A stretch of DNA of 64,000 nt, taken from Pseudonocardia benzenivorans CB1190. GTDB taxonomy: Bacteria > Actinomycetota > Actinomycetes > Mycobacteriales > Pseudonocardiaceae. Shown here piece after piece: positions 8,101 to 15,139 of this stretch (positions within the stretch are counted from its first letter, which is position 1; each line of letters begins with the position of its first letter). The stretch is taken from assembly GCF_000196675.2 (NCBI RefSeq), contig NC_015312.1, positions 6,030,501 to 6,094,500 of the forward strand, in the 5' to 3' direction. Below the pieces are notes generated by a model. It saw only the letters and a program-made list of their open reading frames with translations, was not told the origin of the DNA and searched no databases. A program made the position numbers and the translations under genes.

Positions 8101-8853
8101 TCACGCCGGCAGGTTCACCAGGTACCGGTCGACACCGCCATGGCCGGAACAGGTGCCCCTCCGGTGCTGACTGTAGGACGGCTCGCCGTCCTTGCAGACG
8201 GCCGTCGGGCTCTCCGTGGTCGACGAGCCCGGCCGGGGCACACAGTTGCCGCTGACGTTGACGTAGTGGGTCGACGTGTCGCAGGCCGGTGCCGCCCGGG
8301 CCGCGACGCTCGGCGGCGCCGCGGGCGGTCGCGGCGCGACGGCCGCCGCCCGCCGGGAGGTCAGGGGCACCGGGGCGACCGTCGGGGAGGCGGCCGGCGT
8401 CGACACCGGCGCCTGCTGCAGGGACGTCGGCGAGGGCGGCGGGGGCGCGAGCGACGGTACGGCCGCGCGGGTCGTACCCCCGGGTTCCGCCAGCAGCGCC
8501 GCCGGGCGGGCCGGGGACGAGGTCGTCATGCCGACGACGATCGCGACGACCAGGAACGTCGGCGCCAGCGCGACCGCCGCGACGGCCGGCCTGCGCACGT
8601 TCGGCGGCGCGCCGCGGGTGCGTCGCCAGGCCATCACGGCCGGCACCGACGCGGCGAGGCAGAGGACCAGGCCCAGGGGCGCGGTCGCCGGGATGACGGC
8701 GAACAGCGCGCCGAGCACGACCAGGACCGACGCGACGAGGACCGACCGGGGGCGCCGGCGGACCGCGTGGAAGGGGACGGTCGGAGGCTCGGGGACGCCT
8801 CCGGGAGCGGGGCCGGGCGAACCCGGGCGCCGCGGTGGGGAGCTGCGGGGCAC
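8101..8853 (-). CDS. Membrane protein with C-terminal DUF3761 domain
   Basis: The 250-aa protein has a basic Pro-rich N-terminus, two hydrophobic segments (about residues 37-75), a further transmembrane helix (VAAVALAPTFLVVAIVVGM, about 90-108), a long Pro/Ala/Thr-rich linker and a C-terminal Cys-containing domain with ACDTSTHYVNVSGNCVPRP, TAVCKDGEPSYSQHRRGTCS and GHGGV. That C-terminal pattern is DUF3761, an extracytoplasmic domain of unknown function with four conserved Cys likely forming disulfides. Function unknown. It lies 46 bp from the P1 peptidase start in the same direction and may be transcribed ahead of it. Confidence 0.75.
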   Translation of the reverse strand: MPRSSPPRRPGSPGPAPGGVPEPPTVPFHAVRRRPRSVLVASVLVVLGALFAVIPATAPLGLVLCLAASVPAVMAWRRTRGAPPNVRRPAVAAVALAPTFLVVAIVVGMTTSSPARPAALLAEPGGTTRAAVPSLAPPPPSPTSLQQAPVSTPAASPTVAPVPLTSRRAAAVAPRPPAAPPSVAARAAPACDTSTHYVNVSGNCVPRPGSSTTESPTAVCKDGEPSYSQHRRGTCSGHGGVDRYLVNLPA

Positions 8854-8894
8854 CCCGGGAGTTCGGTCCGCGGACCGCCGCCGTTACGGCCGCG

Positions 8895-9383
8895 TCAGCC
8901 GTGCCGCTCGACGCGCACGTCGCCGACGGGAGTGCCCGCCACACAGGACAACCGCACCTCGACCCGCAGGTCGTCGCTCTCGAAGCGGACCCGCCCGGCG
9001 TCGTCGCCGTGGTGGCCGTCGTCGTGACCGGGGTCCTCGACCTCGAAGCCCTGCGCGGGACTCGCCGAGACGACCCGCGGCGTCGTCGCGTCGCACCGGG
9101 CCACGACGGTCCCGCCGGGTGCCCCGGGGACGACCACGGCCCGCCCGGGCGGGGCGGCCGGGGGCGCCGACGACGACGGCGCCGGGCCCGGCGACCCGGG
9201 GGCGGTCGACGGCAGCGCCGCGAGCCGGGCGTCGACCTCCGCGGGGGTGAGCGGGCGCAAACCCTCCCCCGTGATGCCGGACCCGATCGCGCCGACGGCC
9301 GTCAGCCCGACGACCAGCGCGCCCACCGCGGCCCCCAGCCACACCACGACGAGCGCGGCGGAACGGGCACGGGCGGGACGCAC
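8895..9383 (-). CDS. Exported or membrane-anchored protein of unknown function
   Basis: The 162-aa protein starts with a basic stretch and one transmembrane helix (ALVVVWLGAAVGALVVGL, about residues 10-27), then a Pro/Ala/Ser linker and an acidic/His segment (EDPGHDDGHHGDDAG) that could bind metal, before a short C-terminal beta-rich stretch with one Cys pair (RCD and LSCVAG). I do not recognise a family. It is divergently transcribed from the adjacent response regulator, whose phased repeats lie in the shared 102-bp promoter region, so it may be a target of that two-component system. Confidence 0.6.
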   Translation of the reverse strand: MRPARARSAALVVVWLGAAVGALVVGLTAVGAIGSGITGEGLRPLTPAEVDARLAALPSTAPGSPGPAPSSSAPPAAPPGRAVVVPGAPGGTVVARCDATTPRVVSASPAQGFEVEDPGHDDGHHGDDAGRVRFESDDLRVEVRLSCVAGTPVGDVRVERHG

Positions 9384-9408
9384 CCGCAGAGCATGCCGCC
9401 CAGGAGGT

Positions 9409-9435
9409 TAAGGCCCGGACAAGACGCGCCTAAGG
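9409..9435 (-). promoter_or_regulatory. Three 11-bp-phased repeats (candidate OmpR-type response-regulator site)
   Basis: On the minus strand the sequence reads as three consecutive 11-mers: CCTTAGGCGCG, TCTTGTCCGGG, CCTTAACCTCC. CTTA/CTTG/CTTA start exactly 11 bp apart, the phasing OmpR/PhoB-type dimers use. It lies between the exported-protein gene and the response regulator. A two-unit version (TCTTAACCGCG, CCTTGAACCCC) sits before the PepSY gene at 16757. Confidence 0.5.
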
Positions 9436-9485
9436 CTCACGCCGGACGTGCGTCGCACCCACCGGTTCTGCCATACGGTGCGCAC

Positions 9486-10166
9486 ATGGCCCAGGTGTTG
9501 CTCGTGGAGGACGACGCCGCGATCCGCGGTGCGCTGGTCCGCGGCCTGTCCGAGCGCGGGCACGCGGTCGACTCCGCGCCGACGGCGATGGCCGGGCTGG
9601 AACAGGCCGTCGGCAACCGGCCCGACATCGTCGTCCTCGACCTCGGCCTGCCCGACCTCGACGGCACGGTCATGCTGCGGATGCTGCGCGGCGCGAGCGC
9701 CGTGCCGGTCATCGTCGCCACCGCGCGCGACGACGAGGCGGAGATCGTCGCCGTGCTCGACGCGGGCGCCGACGACTACCTCGTCAAGCCGTTCGGCTCC
9801 GCCCAGCTCGACGCCCGCATCCGCGCGGTGCTGCGCCGCACCGGGGAGCCCGGCACCGATCCGACGGTCACGGTCGGCGGCCTGGTCGTCGACCCGCGCA
9901 GCCGGATCGCCCGGCTCGACGGTCGCGAGCTGGAGCTGAGCCCGCGTGAGTTCGACCTGCTGCACTACCTGGCGGCGCGGGCGGGCGAGGTCGTCGGCAA
10001 GCGCGAGCTCCTCACCCAGGTGTGGCAGCTGCCCTACGGCGGCGCCGACAAGACCGTCGACGTACACCTGTCGTGGTTGCGCCGCAAGCTCGGCGAGACC
10101 GCCCAGGAGCCGCGCTACCTGCACTCGGTGCGCGGCGTCGGGGTGCGGCTGGGCGCCCCGGGCTGA
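9486..10166 (+). CDS. OmpR-family response regulator
   Basis: The 226-aa protein has an N-terminal receiver domain with the acidic pocket VEDD, phospho-acceptor Asp in VVLDLGLPDLDG (about residue 51), conserved Thr in VIVATA and Lys in YLVKPF, followed by a winged-helix DNA-binding domain (about residues 130-225) with LSPREFDLLHYLA and TVDVHLSWLRRKLG. It is followed after 3 nt by its histidine kinase. The ATG start lies six bases after a TACGGT -10-like hexamer (9474-9479), so the mRNA is probably leaderless; this also argues against the longer in-frame start upstream. Confidence 0.93.
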   Translation: MAQVLLVEDDAAIRGALVRGLSERGHAVDSAPTAMAGLEQAVGNRPDIVVLDLGLPDLDGTVMLRMLRGASAVPVIVATARDDEAEIVAVLDAGADDYLVKPFGSAQLDARIRAVLRRTGEPGTDPTVTVGGLVVDPRSRIARLDGRELELSPREFDLLHYLAARAGEVVGKRELLTQVWQLPYGGADKTVDVHLSWLRRKLGETAQEPRYLHSVRGVGVRLGAPG

Positions 10167-10169
10167 TCC

Positions 10170-11441
10170 GTGCGCCGCCGCGTCCTGGTTCTCGTCACTG
10201 CGACGACGACCCTCGTCCTCATCGCGTTCCTCGTGCCGCTCGCGCTGCTCGTGCGAACGGTCGCGACCGACCGGGCCGTCGCGACGGCGACCGCGCAGGC
10301 GCAGTCGCTGAGCCCGCTGGTCGCCACCGCGGACCGTGAGGCGCTGGCGCTCGCCGTCGGCCAGGTCGACGCCACGACGCCCGCCGACGTCACGCTCTTC
10401 CTGCCCGACGGCACCGTCCTCGGCGCCCCCGCGGCACGGACGCCGCTCGTCCAGCTGGGGTCGCGCGGGGTGTCGGCGTCGGGCGAGGTGCCGGGCGGAC
10501 GCGAGATCGTCGTCGCCGTCCGCGACGCGACGGGGGCCGGCGGGGCGGTGCGCGCCTTCGTCCCCGACGCCGAGCTCACCCGCGGCGTCGACCGGTCGTG
10601 GCTGCTGCTCGCAGGCCTGGGGATCACGCTGCTCGCGGTCGGGCTCGTCCTCGCCGACCGGCTGGCCCGCAGGCTCGTCCGGGCGACGACGGACCTCGCC
10701 CTCGTGTCGGACCGGCTGGCCCGGGGGGACCTCGACGCCCGCGCCGACGCCGCCGCCCCGGCCGAGCTGGGCGTCGTCGCCCGCGCGCTCAACGGGCTCG
10801 CCGGACGCATTGCCGACCTGTTGCGCGAGGAGCGCGAGACCGTCGCGGACCTGGCCCATCGCGTCCGCACGCCGCTGACGTCGCTGCGCCTGGAGGTCGA
10901 GTCGCTGCCGCCGGCCGACGCAGCCCGCATCGGCGCGGGCGTCGACGCCGTGCAGCGCGCGGTGACGGCCGCGATCGAGCAGGCCCGCCGCCGCGGGGCC
11001 GATCCGGCCGCGTGCGACGCATCGGCCGTCGTCGCCGAGCGGGTGGCGTTCTGGGCCGTGCTGGCCGAGGACACCGACCGGGAGCTGGCGGTCGAGCTCG
11101 CGCCAGGCCCGCTGCCGGCTGCGTTGCCCCGCAGCGACCTCGAGGCCGTGGTGGACGCGTTGCTGGGCAACGTGTTCGCCCACACCCCCGACGGCACGTC
11201 GCTCGCCGTGCGGCTGGACGCGGAGCCCGCGGGGGCGACGCTGACCGTCGCCGACACCGGGCCCGGCATCCCCGCCGACGCTCCCGCGCTCGACCGCGGG
11301 GTGAGCGGCGCCGGGTCGACCGGACTGGGCCTGGACATCGCGCGCCGCGCCGCCGAGCGGTCCGGGGGCGGACTGCGCCTGGACTCGCCGGGCAGGGGCC
11401 TGCGGGTCGTCGTCACCCTCGGAGCGCCGGGTCGGAGCTGA
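10170..11441 (+). CDS. Sensor histidine kinase
   Basis: The 423-aa membrane kinase has TM1 at about residues 5-28, an extracytoplasmic sensor of about 110 residues, TM2 (WLLLAGLGITLLAVGLVLA, about 142-160), a HAMP-like linker, the HisKA phospho-acceptor box DLAHRVRTPLTSLRLEVE, and an HATPase domain with the N box LLGNVFAHT, the G1 box DTGPGIPAD and the G2-like GAGSTGLGLDIA. It is encoded 3 nt after the OmpR regulator and forms the pair with it. The signal is unknown; the PepSY protein at 16851 may belong to the same regulon through shared phased repeats. Confidence 0.92.
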   Translation: MRRRVLVLVTATTTLVLIAFLVPLALLVRTVATDRAVATATAQAQSLSPLVATADREALALAVGQVDATTPADVTLFLPDGTVLGAPAARTPLVQLGSRGVSASGEVPGGREIVVAVRDATGAGGAVRAFVPDAELTRGVDRSWLLLAGLGITLLAVGLVLADRLARRLVRATTDLALVSDRLARGDLDARADAAAPAELGVVARALNGLAGRIADLLREERETVADLAHRVRTPLTSLRLEVESLPPADAARIGAGVDAVQRAVTAAIEQARRRGADPAACDASAVVAERVAFWAVLAEDTDRELAVELAPGPLPAALPRSDLEAVVDALLGNVFAHTPDGTSLAVRLDAEPAGATLTVADTGPGIPADAPALDRGVSGAGSTGLGLDIARRAAERSGGGLRLDSPGRGLRVVVTLGAPGRS

Positions 11442-11459
11442 GGCGCCGCGGGCTCCGGA

Positions 11460-11741
11460 GTGGCGCAACACACCGTCCGCGAGGGAGACCGGCTCCTGCT
11501 CGTGACCGACGGCCGCAGCGTCGTCGCCGCCCGCGCCGCCGAGCCCGACGCGGTGTTCGAGTTCGCCGGCACCCGCTACCACCGGGGGCCGCCGGCGGCA
11601 GGGAGTCGACCCGTCCCGACGGGAGCTCCTCCCCACCCGCGTGTCAGCGAATCGTTACCGCGTGGCGGATACCTCCTTCGTATCAGTCGCGGTGGAGCAG
11701 ACGGTCGACGTGGCTTTGCAGCTCGTCGACGCGGGCGTTGA
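11460..11741 (+). CDS. Small ORF downstream of the histidine kinase, possibly a truncated gene
   Basis: From GTG 11460 the first roughly 45 codons (VAQHTVREGDRLLLVTDG, then AEPDAVFEFAGTRYHRG) have strong coding bias, but the remainder drifts into Arg/Gly-rich sequence and runs into the antisense of the next gene. It could be a genuine small protein whose 3' end has been lost or frameshifted near 11585, where the coding bias stops. No family recognised. Confidence 0.3.
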   Translation: MAQHTVREGDRLLLVTDGRSVVAARAAEPDAVFEFAGTRYHRGPPAAGSRPVPTGAPPHPRVSESLPRGGYLLRISRGGADGRRGFAARRRGR

Positions 11742-12384
11742 TCACGGCGAGCTCGGCGTCCACGACCGGTGTGGCGTCACCGGGTGCTCCCACGCCGTCG
11801 CCTGTCAGCGGGCGGTCCGGGACGATGAAGTTGCGCAGCGGTGCTCGGTCCACCCGCACCTCGAGCCCCGCGGTGCCGGTCAGCGCGGCGAACTTGTCCA
11901 GCGGCAGGACGGGTCGGCCATCGGAGCAGTGGACGCAGCTCGGCGTGAGGTTGCGCCAGGCAGTGCGCCCGGTGCCGGCGTCGATGAAGACCTCCGTGGG
12001 CCGCCCGCAGCGACAGCGCCCGGTCCATACCCGCCGGACCCTCTGAGTTTCATAGCGCAGTCCGAGGTCGTGGCGGCGGTAGCGCCCGGACGCAGCAACT
12101 TCGAGGACGACGGTGTTGCGGTTCTCCGGGGCGCAGGTGAGGTCACGTGCTGCATCCAGGGTGTGGAGGCAGTAGAAACCGCAGGTGCACATCCAGTTCG
12201 GTACGTGGTGCCGGCTGTTGTTCAGACATATCGCGTTGTCCACGGCGAGGTAGACGTGTCTGTGGCCGGTGCCCGTGCCGCAGAACGCGGTCCGGCTCCC
12301 GTCGGCCGACATCAGCGGGTAGGCGATCTTGTACCCGGTCAGCGGGCTGCTGGAGAACTCGCGAGCGCCCGCGCTGCTGTTCAC
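11683..12384 (-). CDS. Cys-rich (probable zinc-binding) protein of unknown function
   Basis: The 233-aa soluble protein carries spaced Cys/His groups: FCGTGTGHRH, AICLNNSRHH, MCTCGFYCLH, LTC, GRCRCGR and SCVHC. The early part (G-Y-K... DG... H-Y... C... H... P... C-x-C-G-F-Y) resembles the C-x-C-G-[FI]-Y zinc-binding proteins I recall from actinomycete accessory regions; that match is from memory, not a search. The C-terminus (VDAELAVINARVDELQSHVD) is a short amphipathic, coiled-coil-like helix. GTG start; its first 4 nt overlap the stop of the 70-aa gene. Local base composition is less GC-rich than in core genes, consistent with acquisition. Confidence 0.65.
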   Translation of the reverse strand: MNSSAGAREFSSSPLTGYKIAYPLMSADGSRTAFCGTGTGHRHVYLAVDNAICLNNSRHHVPNWMCTCGFYCLHTLDAARDLTCAPENRNTVVLEVAASGRYRRHDLGLRYETQRVRRVWTGRCRCGRPTEVFIDAGTGRTAWRNLTPSCVHCSDGRPVLPLDKFAALTGTAGLEVRVDRAPLRNFIVPDRPLTGDGVGAPGDATPVVDAELAVINARVDELQSHVDRLLHRD

Positions 12385-12593
12385 GGCTCGCGTCCCCGAC
12401 CGGCCGCGACCTGGACCGGCTCACCGCCCACGATCGCCACCATCGAGTACTGGGTGGGTGCGGGCTGTGGGGCCCGGATCGATCCCGCGGGTGGTGCGGG
12501 TCGCTCGGGTGCGGGGTCGAGGCTGGTGGTCGCCGGTGCGGGCTCGGCATTGTCGAGGGCGTAGCCGGTCGCGACGTGTTTGCCGAGGTTCAT
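12381..12593 (-). CDS. Small protein (70 aa) of unknown function
   Basis: A 70-aa protein starting MNLGKHVATGYALDNAEPA with a Pro/Ala-rich middle and a conserved-looking end (TQYSMVAIVGGEPVQVA). It is coupled at both ends by 4-nt overlaps: ATGA with the upstream membrane protein and GTGA with the downstream Cys-rich protein. That tight packing is the main support for it being real. No family recognised. Confidence 0.5.
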   Translation of the reverse strand: MNLGKHVATGYALDNAEPAPATTSLDPAPERPAPPAGSIRAPQPAPTQYSMVAIVGGEPVQVAAGRGREP

Positions 12594-12858
12594 GGTGTTC
12601 TCCTGAGTCGGGTTGCACCCGTCCGGTCCCTGACCTGATGGTCGGGTCGGCCACGGGTACCGAGTCGGTCGGTTCGCTGCGGTAGGTCGGTGACGTCTGC
12701 GCCGTGGAGTGGCCGGTGACGGGTATGGGTGGAGATGAGCGAGATGAACAGCGCGATGGCGCAGAACCCGAACACGATGGGCCCGGAGTGACGTCTGGAG
12801 CGGCGTGAGCGCCGTCGCTGGTGGTGCGATCGCGCTCGTACTCGGTATCGACAGTCAT
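12590..12858 (-). CDS. Small single-span membrane protein read across a putative -1 frameshift
   Basis: ATG 12856-12858 has a good ribosome-binding site (GAGGT, 5 nt spacing) and encodes MTVDTEYERDRTTSDGAHAA. In the same frame the sequence then loses sense, whereas the -1 frame gives a clear transmembrane helix (IVFGFCAIALFISLIS) and ends in a TGA overlapping the ATG of the 70-aa gene. The two frames meet at GGGCCCA (complement of 12778-12784), which has the X-XXY-YYZ layout of a -1 slippery site. A shift there yields an 89-aa protein with one helix. Alternatives: a frameshift mutation or sequence error, or independent initiation at GTG 12775 giving a 61-aa protein without a visible ribosome-binding site. 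Confidence 0.45.
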
Positions 12859-12962
12859 CGTTGACCTCGATTCACGTCATTTTCTCATTTTCGCGACTGC
12901 GCGTCCCACGCCCGGCGACGTGCCGGAAGATTCGCCCGAGAGGTTCGGGCGAGGAAATTGCT

Positions 12963-13163
12963 GTGGAACGCAGCAAGAATCGTCGGCGCGCCTGCTACGG
13001 ATGCGTCGTCGGGGATGGCCACGCACGCCAGCGGAAAAAGCGCGGAGCCGGCGAGGCGAATGGCGCGACACGTTCATCCACGCTGGGGGAGCTCGCGCGG
13101 GAGCGTCGCCGAGAGGTGGGTGTCGAAGCGGGGGTCTGCGGTTCATCGGACGCGCCTCCCTAG
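12963..13163 (+). CDS. Possible small basic protein
   Basis: GTG 12963 with GAGGA 7 nt upstream opens a 66-codon frame (VERSKNRRRACYGCVVGDG..., ending ...CGSSDAPP), Arg/Lys-rich with one CYGC motif. It ends at a TAG inside a 9-bp hairpin. No family recognised and codon bias is weak, so this is tentative. Confidence 0.25.
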   Translation: MERSKNRRRACYGCVVGDGHARQRKKRGAGEANGATRSSTLGELARERRREVGVEAGVCGSSDAPP

Positions 13164-13181
13164 TCGCGAAGTCGACTAGGG
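13158..13181. terminator. Perfect 9-bp hairpin, possible terminator
   Basis: CCCTAGTCG (13158-13166) and CGACTAGGG (13173-13181) with a 6-nt loop CGAAGT. It overlaps the stop codon of the possible small ORF at 12963. The stem is less GC-rich than other terminators here, so it could equally be an operator. The following stretch, 13182-13675, shows no gene I can support. Confidence 0.4.
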
Positions 13182-13675
13182 ACTGTCAGCGGCGCGGACC
13201 GCGGTTGAAGGTGAGCCCCATCACCTGCCGCCAAGTGTTCGCGCAGGTAGAGGGCCAGTCAATACGACATTCGAGTGCACTCGCGGGCCTGGTGGTGGCG
13301 TGGTCGGTCACCTGGAGTGCGGCGGCCGGGTGACCCCTGGCGAAGATCGTCGACGACGTAGGCAACAACGTGGGAGCGGGTCCTACGAACGTCACAGAAT
13401 CCCTCTGCCGAGTCCTGGCGGGGGCAGACTGACCCTTTTCTCGCCGCGCGACGGTGCACTCGCCCCTCAACCTGCCGGTGGCACATCTGACGACAGCGCC
13501 GCCTTGTTCACGGCGCGTCGGTATCTCAGAATTGCCGTCCGAGAGATGAACGTACGTCTGCCCTTCAACTCCGTGGCCATGCGTATTTGTCGTTGCTGCG
13601 GATGTGATGGGTTGGTCGCTGCCCGCCAGCTGTGTGTCGGCGGAAACGGGCCGTCGAGACCTCTGCTGCTCGGAG

Positions 13676-13705
13676 GTGGCGCCCCGACGGTCGTCGGGGC
13701 GCCAC
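13676..13705. terminator. Terminator of sodA
   Basis: A perfect 13-bp stem (GTGGCGCCCCGAC / GTCGGGGCGCCAC) with loop GGTC, ending 14 nt downstream of the sodA stop on the minus strand. Confidence 0.8.
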
Positions 13706-13719
13706 GTCGGGTTCGTCGG

Positions 13720-14343
13720 TCAGACGGTGATGAGACCGGGGGCCGTCGACCGGGCCGCAGCAAGGCGCTTGTCCGCGTCGGCCCAGTTCACGACGTTCCA
13801 CCACGCCTTGACGTAGTCGGGCTTGACGTTCTTGTACTGGAGGTAGAACGCGTGCTCCCACATGTCGAGCATGACGAGCGGAATCTGGCCGGCGGGCAGG
13901 TTGGCCTGCTGGTCGTAGAGCTGGTGGATGAGCAGCCGGCCGCCGAGGGCGTCCCAGCCGAGGATCGCCCAGCCGGAACCCTGGATCGTCGTCGCCGCCG
14001 CGGTGAAGTGGGCCCGGAAGGCGTCGAACGAGCCGAACGCGTCGTCGATCGCCGCGGCGAGCTCACCGGTCGGCTTGTCCCCACCGTCCGGGGACAGGTT
14101 GTTCCAGAAGATCGAGTGGTTGACGTGCCCGCCCAGGTTGAACGCGAGCGTCTTCTCGAGGCCGACGACGGCGCCGAAGTCGTTCGCGTCGCGGGCGGCG
14201 GCGAGCCTGTCGATGGTCTGGTTGAGGGCGGTGACATAGGTGTTGTGGTGCTTGGAGTGGTGCAGCTCCATGATCTCGCCCGCGATGTGCGGGTCGAGGG
14301 CGCCGTAGTCGTAGGACAGGTCAGGCAACGTGTAATCGGCCAT
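13720..14343 (-). CDS. sodA: Superoxide dismutase (Fe/Mn family)
   Basis: The 207-aa enzyme dismutates superoxide to oxygen and hydrogen peroxide. Metal ligands are visible: H28 in ELHHSKHHNTYV, His in GGHVNHSIFWNNL, and Asp/His in VMLDMWEHAFYLQY; WAILGWDALGGRLLI is also typical. Fe versus Mn cannot be assigned with confidence. ATG start with GGAGG 8 nt upstream. It is monocistronic, with its own terminator, and sits inside a low-coding region. An inverted repeat GTTGCAAG-TCT-CTTGCAAC lies 110 bp upstream and a half-site 50 bp upstream, suggesting regulated expression. Confidence 0.95.
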   Translation of the reverse strand: MADYTLPDLSYDYGALDPHIAGEIMELHHSKHHNTYVTALNQTIDRLAAARDANDFGAVVGLEKTLAFNLGGHVNHSIFWNNLSPDGGDKPTGELAAAIDDAFGSFDAFRAHFTAAATTIQGSGWAILGWDALGGRLLIHQLYDQQANLPAGQIPLVMLDMWEHAFYLQYKNVKPDYVKAWWNVVNWADADKRLAAARSTAPGLITV

Positions 14344-14392
14344 GCGGAACCTCCGGCAGCGTGAGGGGTGCGACGAGAAGTATCACCACACT

Positions 14393-14471
14393 CTTGCAAC
14401 AACCTATAACTCGCAACTGCTCTGGACGGAACGGTCACCAGTGATCTACGCTGTTGCAAGTCTCTTGCAAC
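14393..14471 (-). promoter_or_regulatory. CTTGCAAC operator-like repeats upstream of sodA
   Basis: GTTGCAAG-TCT-CTTGCAAC (14453-14471) is a perfect 8-bp inverted repeat with 3-nt spacer; a third CTTGCAAC copy lies at 14393-14400, 50 bp before the sodA start. The minus-strand sequence between them contains GTTCCG and TTATAG separated by 17 nt, a weak promoter candidate. The arrangement suggests a dimeric regulator. Confidence 0.45.
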
Positions 14472-14734
14472 TACGACGGTGACCGTCGAGTCGGGGGCTC
14501 GCGGGTGGGTGGTCGTTCTGGCAGCTCGACACCGCACGCGTGAGGCGGGGCCGGGTAAGTTGACCGGCCCCGACCTTGCTCCAGGAGCTCACAGGCGGTC
14601 GGCCGACTGCGTCGCCGTTGCGACACCGGAGGCCCACCGGCAGGGACACGACCGGCAAGCGCGGCCGGCCAAGCAAGGGTCCGCCAGGCATGATGGCTGC
14701 TATCGACCCGTCCGCCCTGGACGAGTGCAGTTAG

Positions 14735-15073
14735 GGCTGTGTCGTCGGCTCGCGCGCTGACCCGACCGCGCTGATCCTCGGCCGGCTCGACAACCGGAAC
14801 CGGCTGCGGGTGGTCGGCCACACCAAGCCGCTCCCCCCTGCCGCCCGCCTGGAGCCTGCAGGGCACGCTGCACGCCACCCACGACCACCCATGGCCAAGC
14901 ACCCTGCGACCTGGCTTCGGCGAGTCCGGCCCGGTCCCGGTCACCCACGTCAGGCCCGATCTCGTGGTAGAGCTGCACGTCGACACCGCACGAGACCGAG
15001 GAGTCCGGCGCACCCCGTCAGCTTCGTCCGACTGCGACTTGACCTGTCCGCCACCGACCTCGGAACGATCTGA
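14735..15073 (+). pseudogene. Decayed C-terminal fragment of an ATP-dependent DNA ligase
   Basis: Three frames in succession spell the OB-fold end of an actinobacterial ATP-dependent ligase. Frame 1 (from 14735, directly after a TAG) gives GCVVGSRADPTALILG, then LRVVGHTKPLPPAARLE. Frame 2 (about 14850-14985) gives THDHPWPSTLRPGFGES, then VRPDLVVELHVDTARDRG. Frame 3 gives HPVSFVRLRLDLSATDL and stops at 15073. Known ligases show the same order (LLLGR, LRYVGRT, DHPWP, RPELVVEV, RHPVRFVRLR). At least two frameshifts and an upstream stop mean no functional product. The nucleotidyltransferase domain is gone; upstream sequence 14472-14734 shows no gene I recognise. Confidence 0.7.
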
Positions 15074-15139
15074 GCCCGGCGCCGTCCAGCACCGCAGTGG
15101 GCCTGACGAGCTGACGTCGTCCGGTCGGACGCGCCCGCG

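Noticed and set aside
12421..12858. 145-aa frame from ATG 12858 read without a shift
   Set aside because: After the first 27 codons the sequence becomes Ser/Pro/Arg-rich and overlaps the coupled 70-aa gene in another frame; the -1 frame gives a membrane helix and a coupled stop.
13300..14364. 354-codon plus-strand frame over sodA
   Set aside because: It is the antisense shadow of sodA, whose metal ligands and ribosome-binding site are clear.
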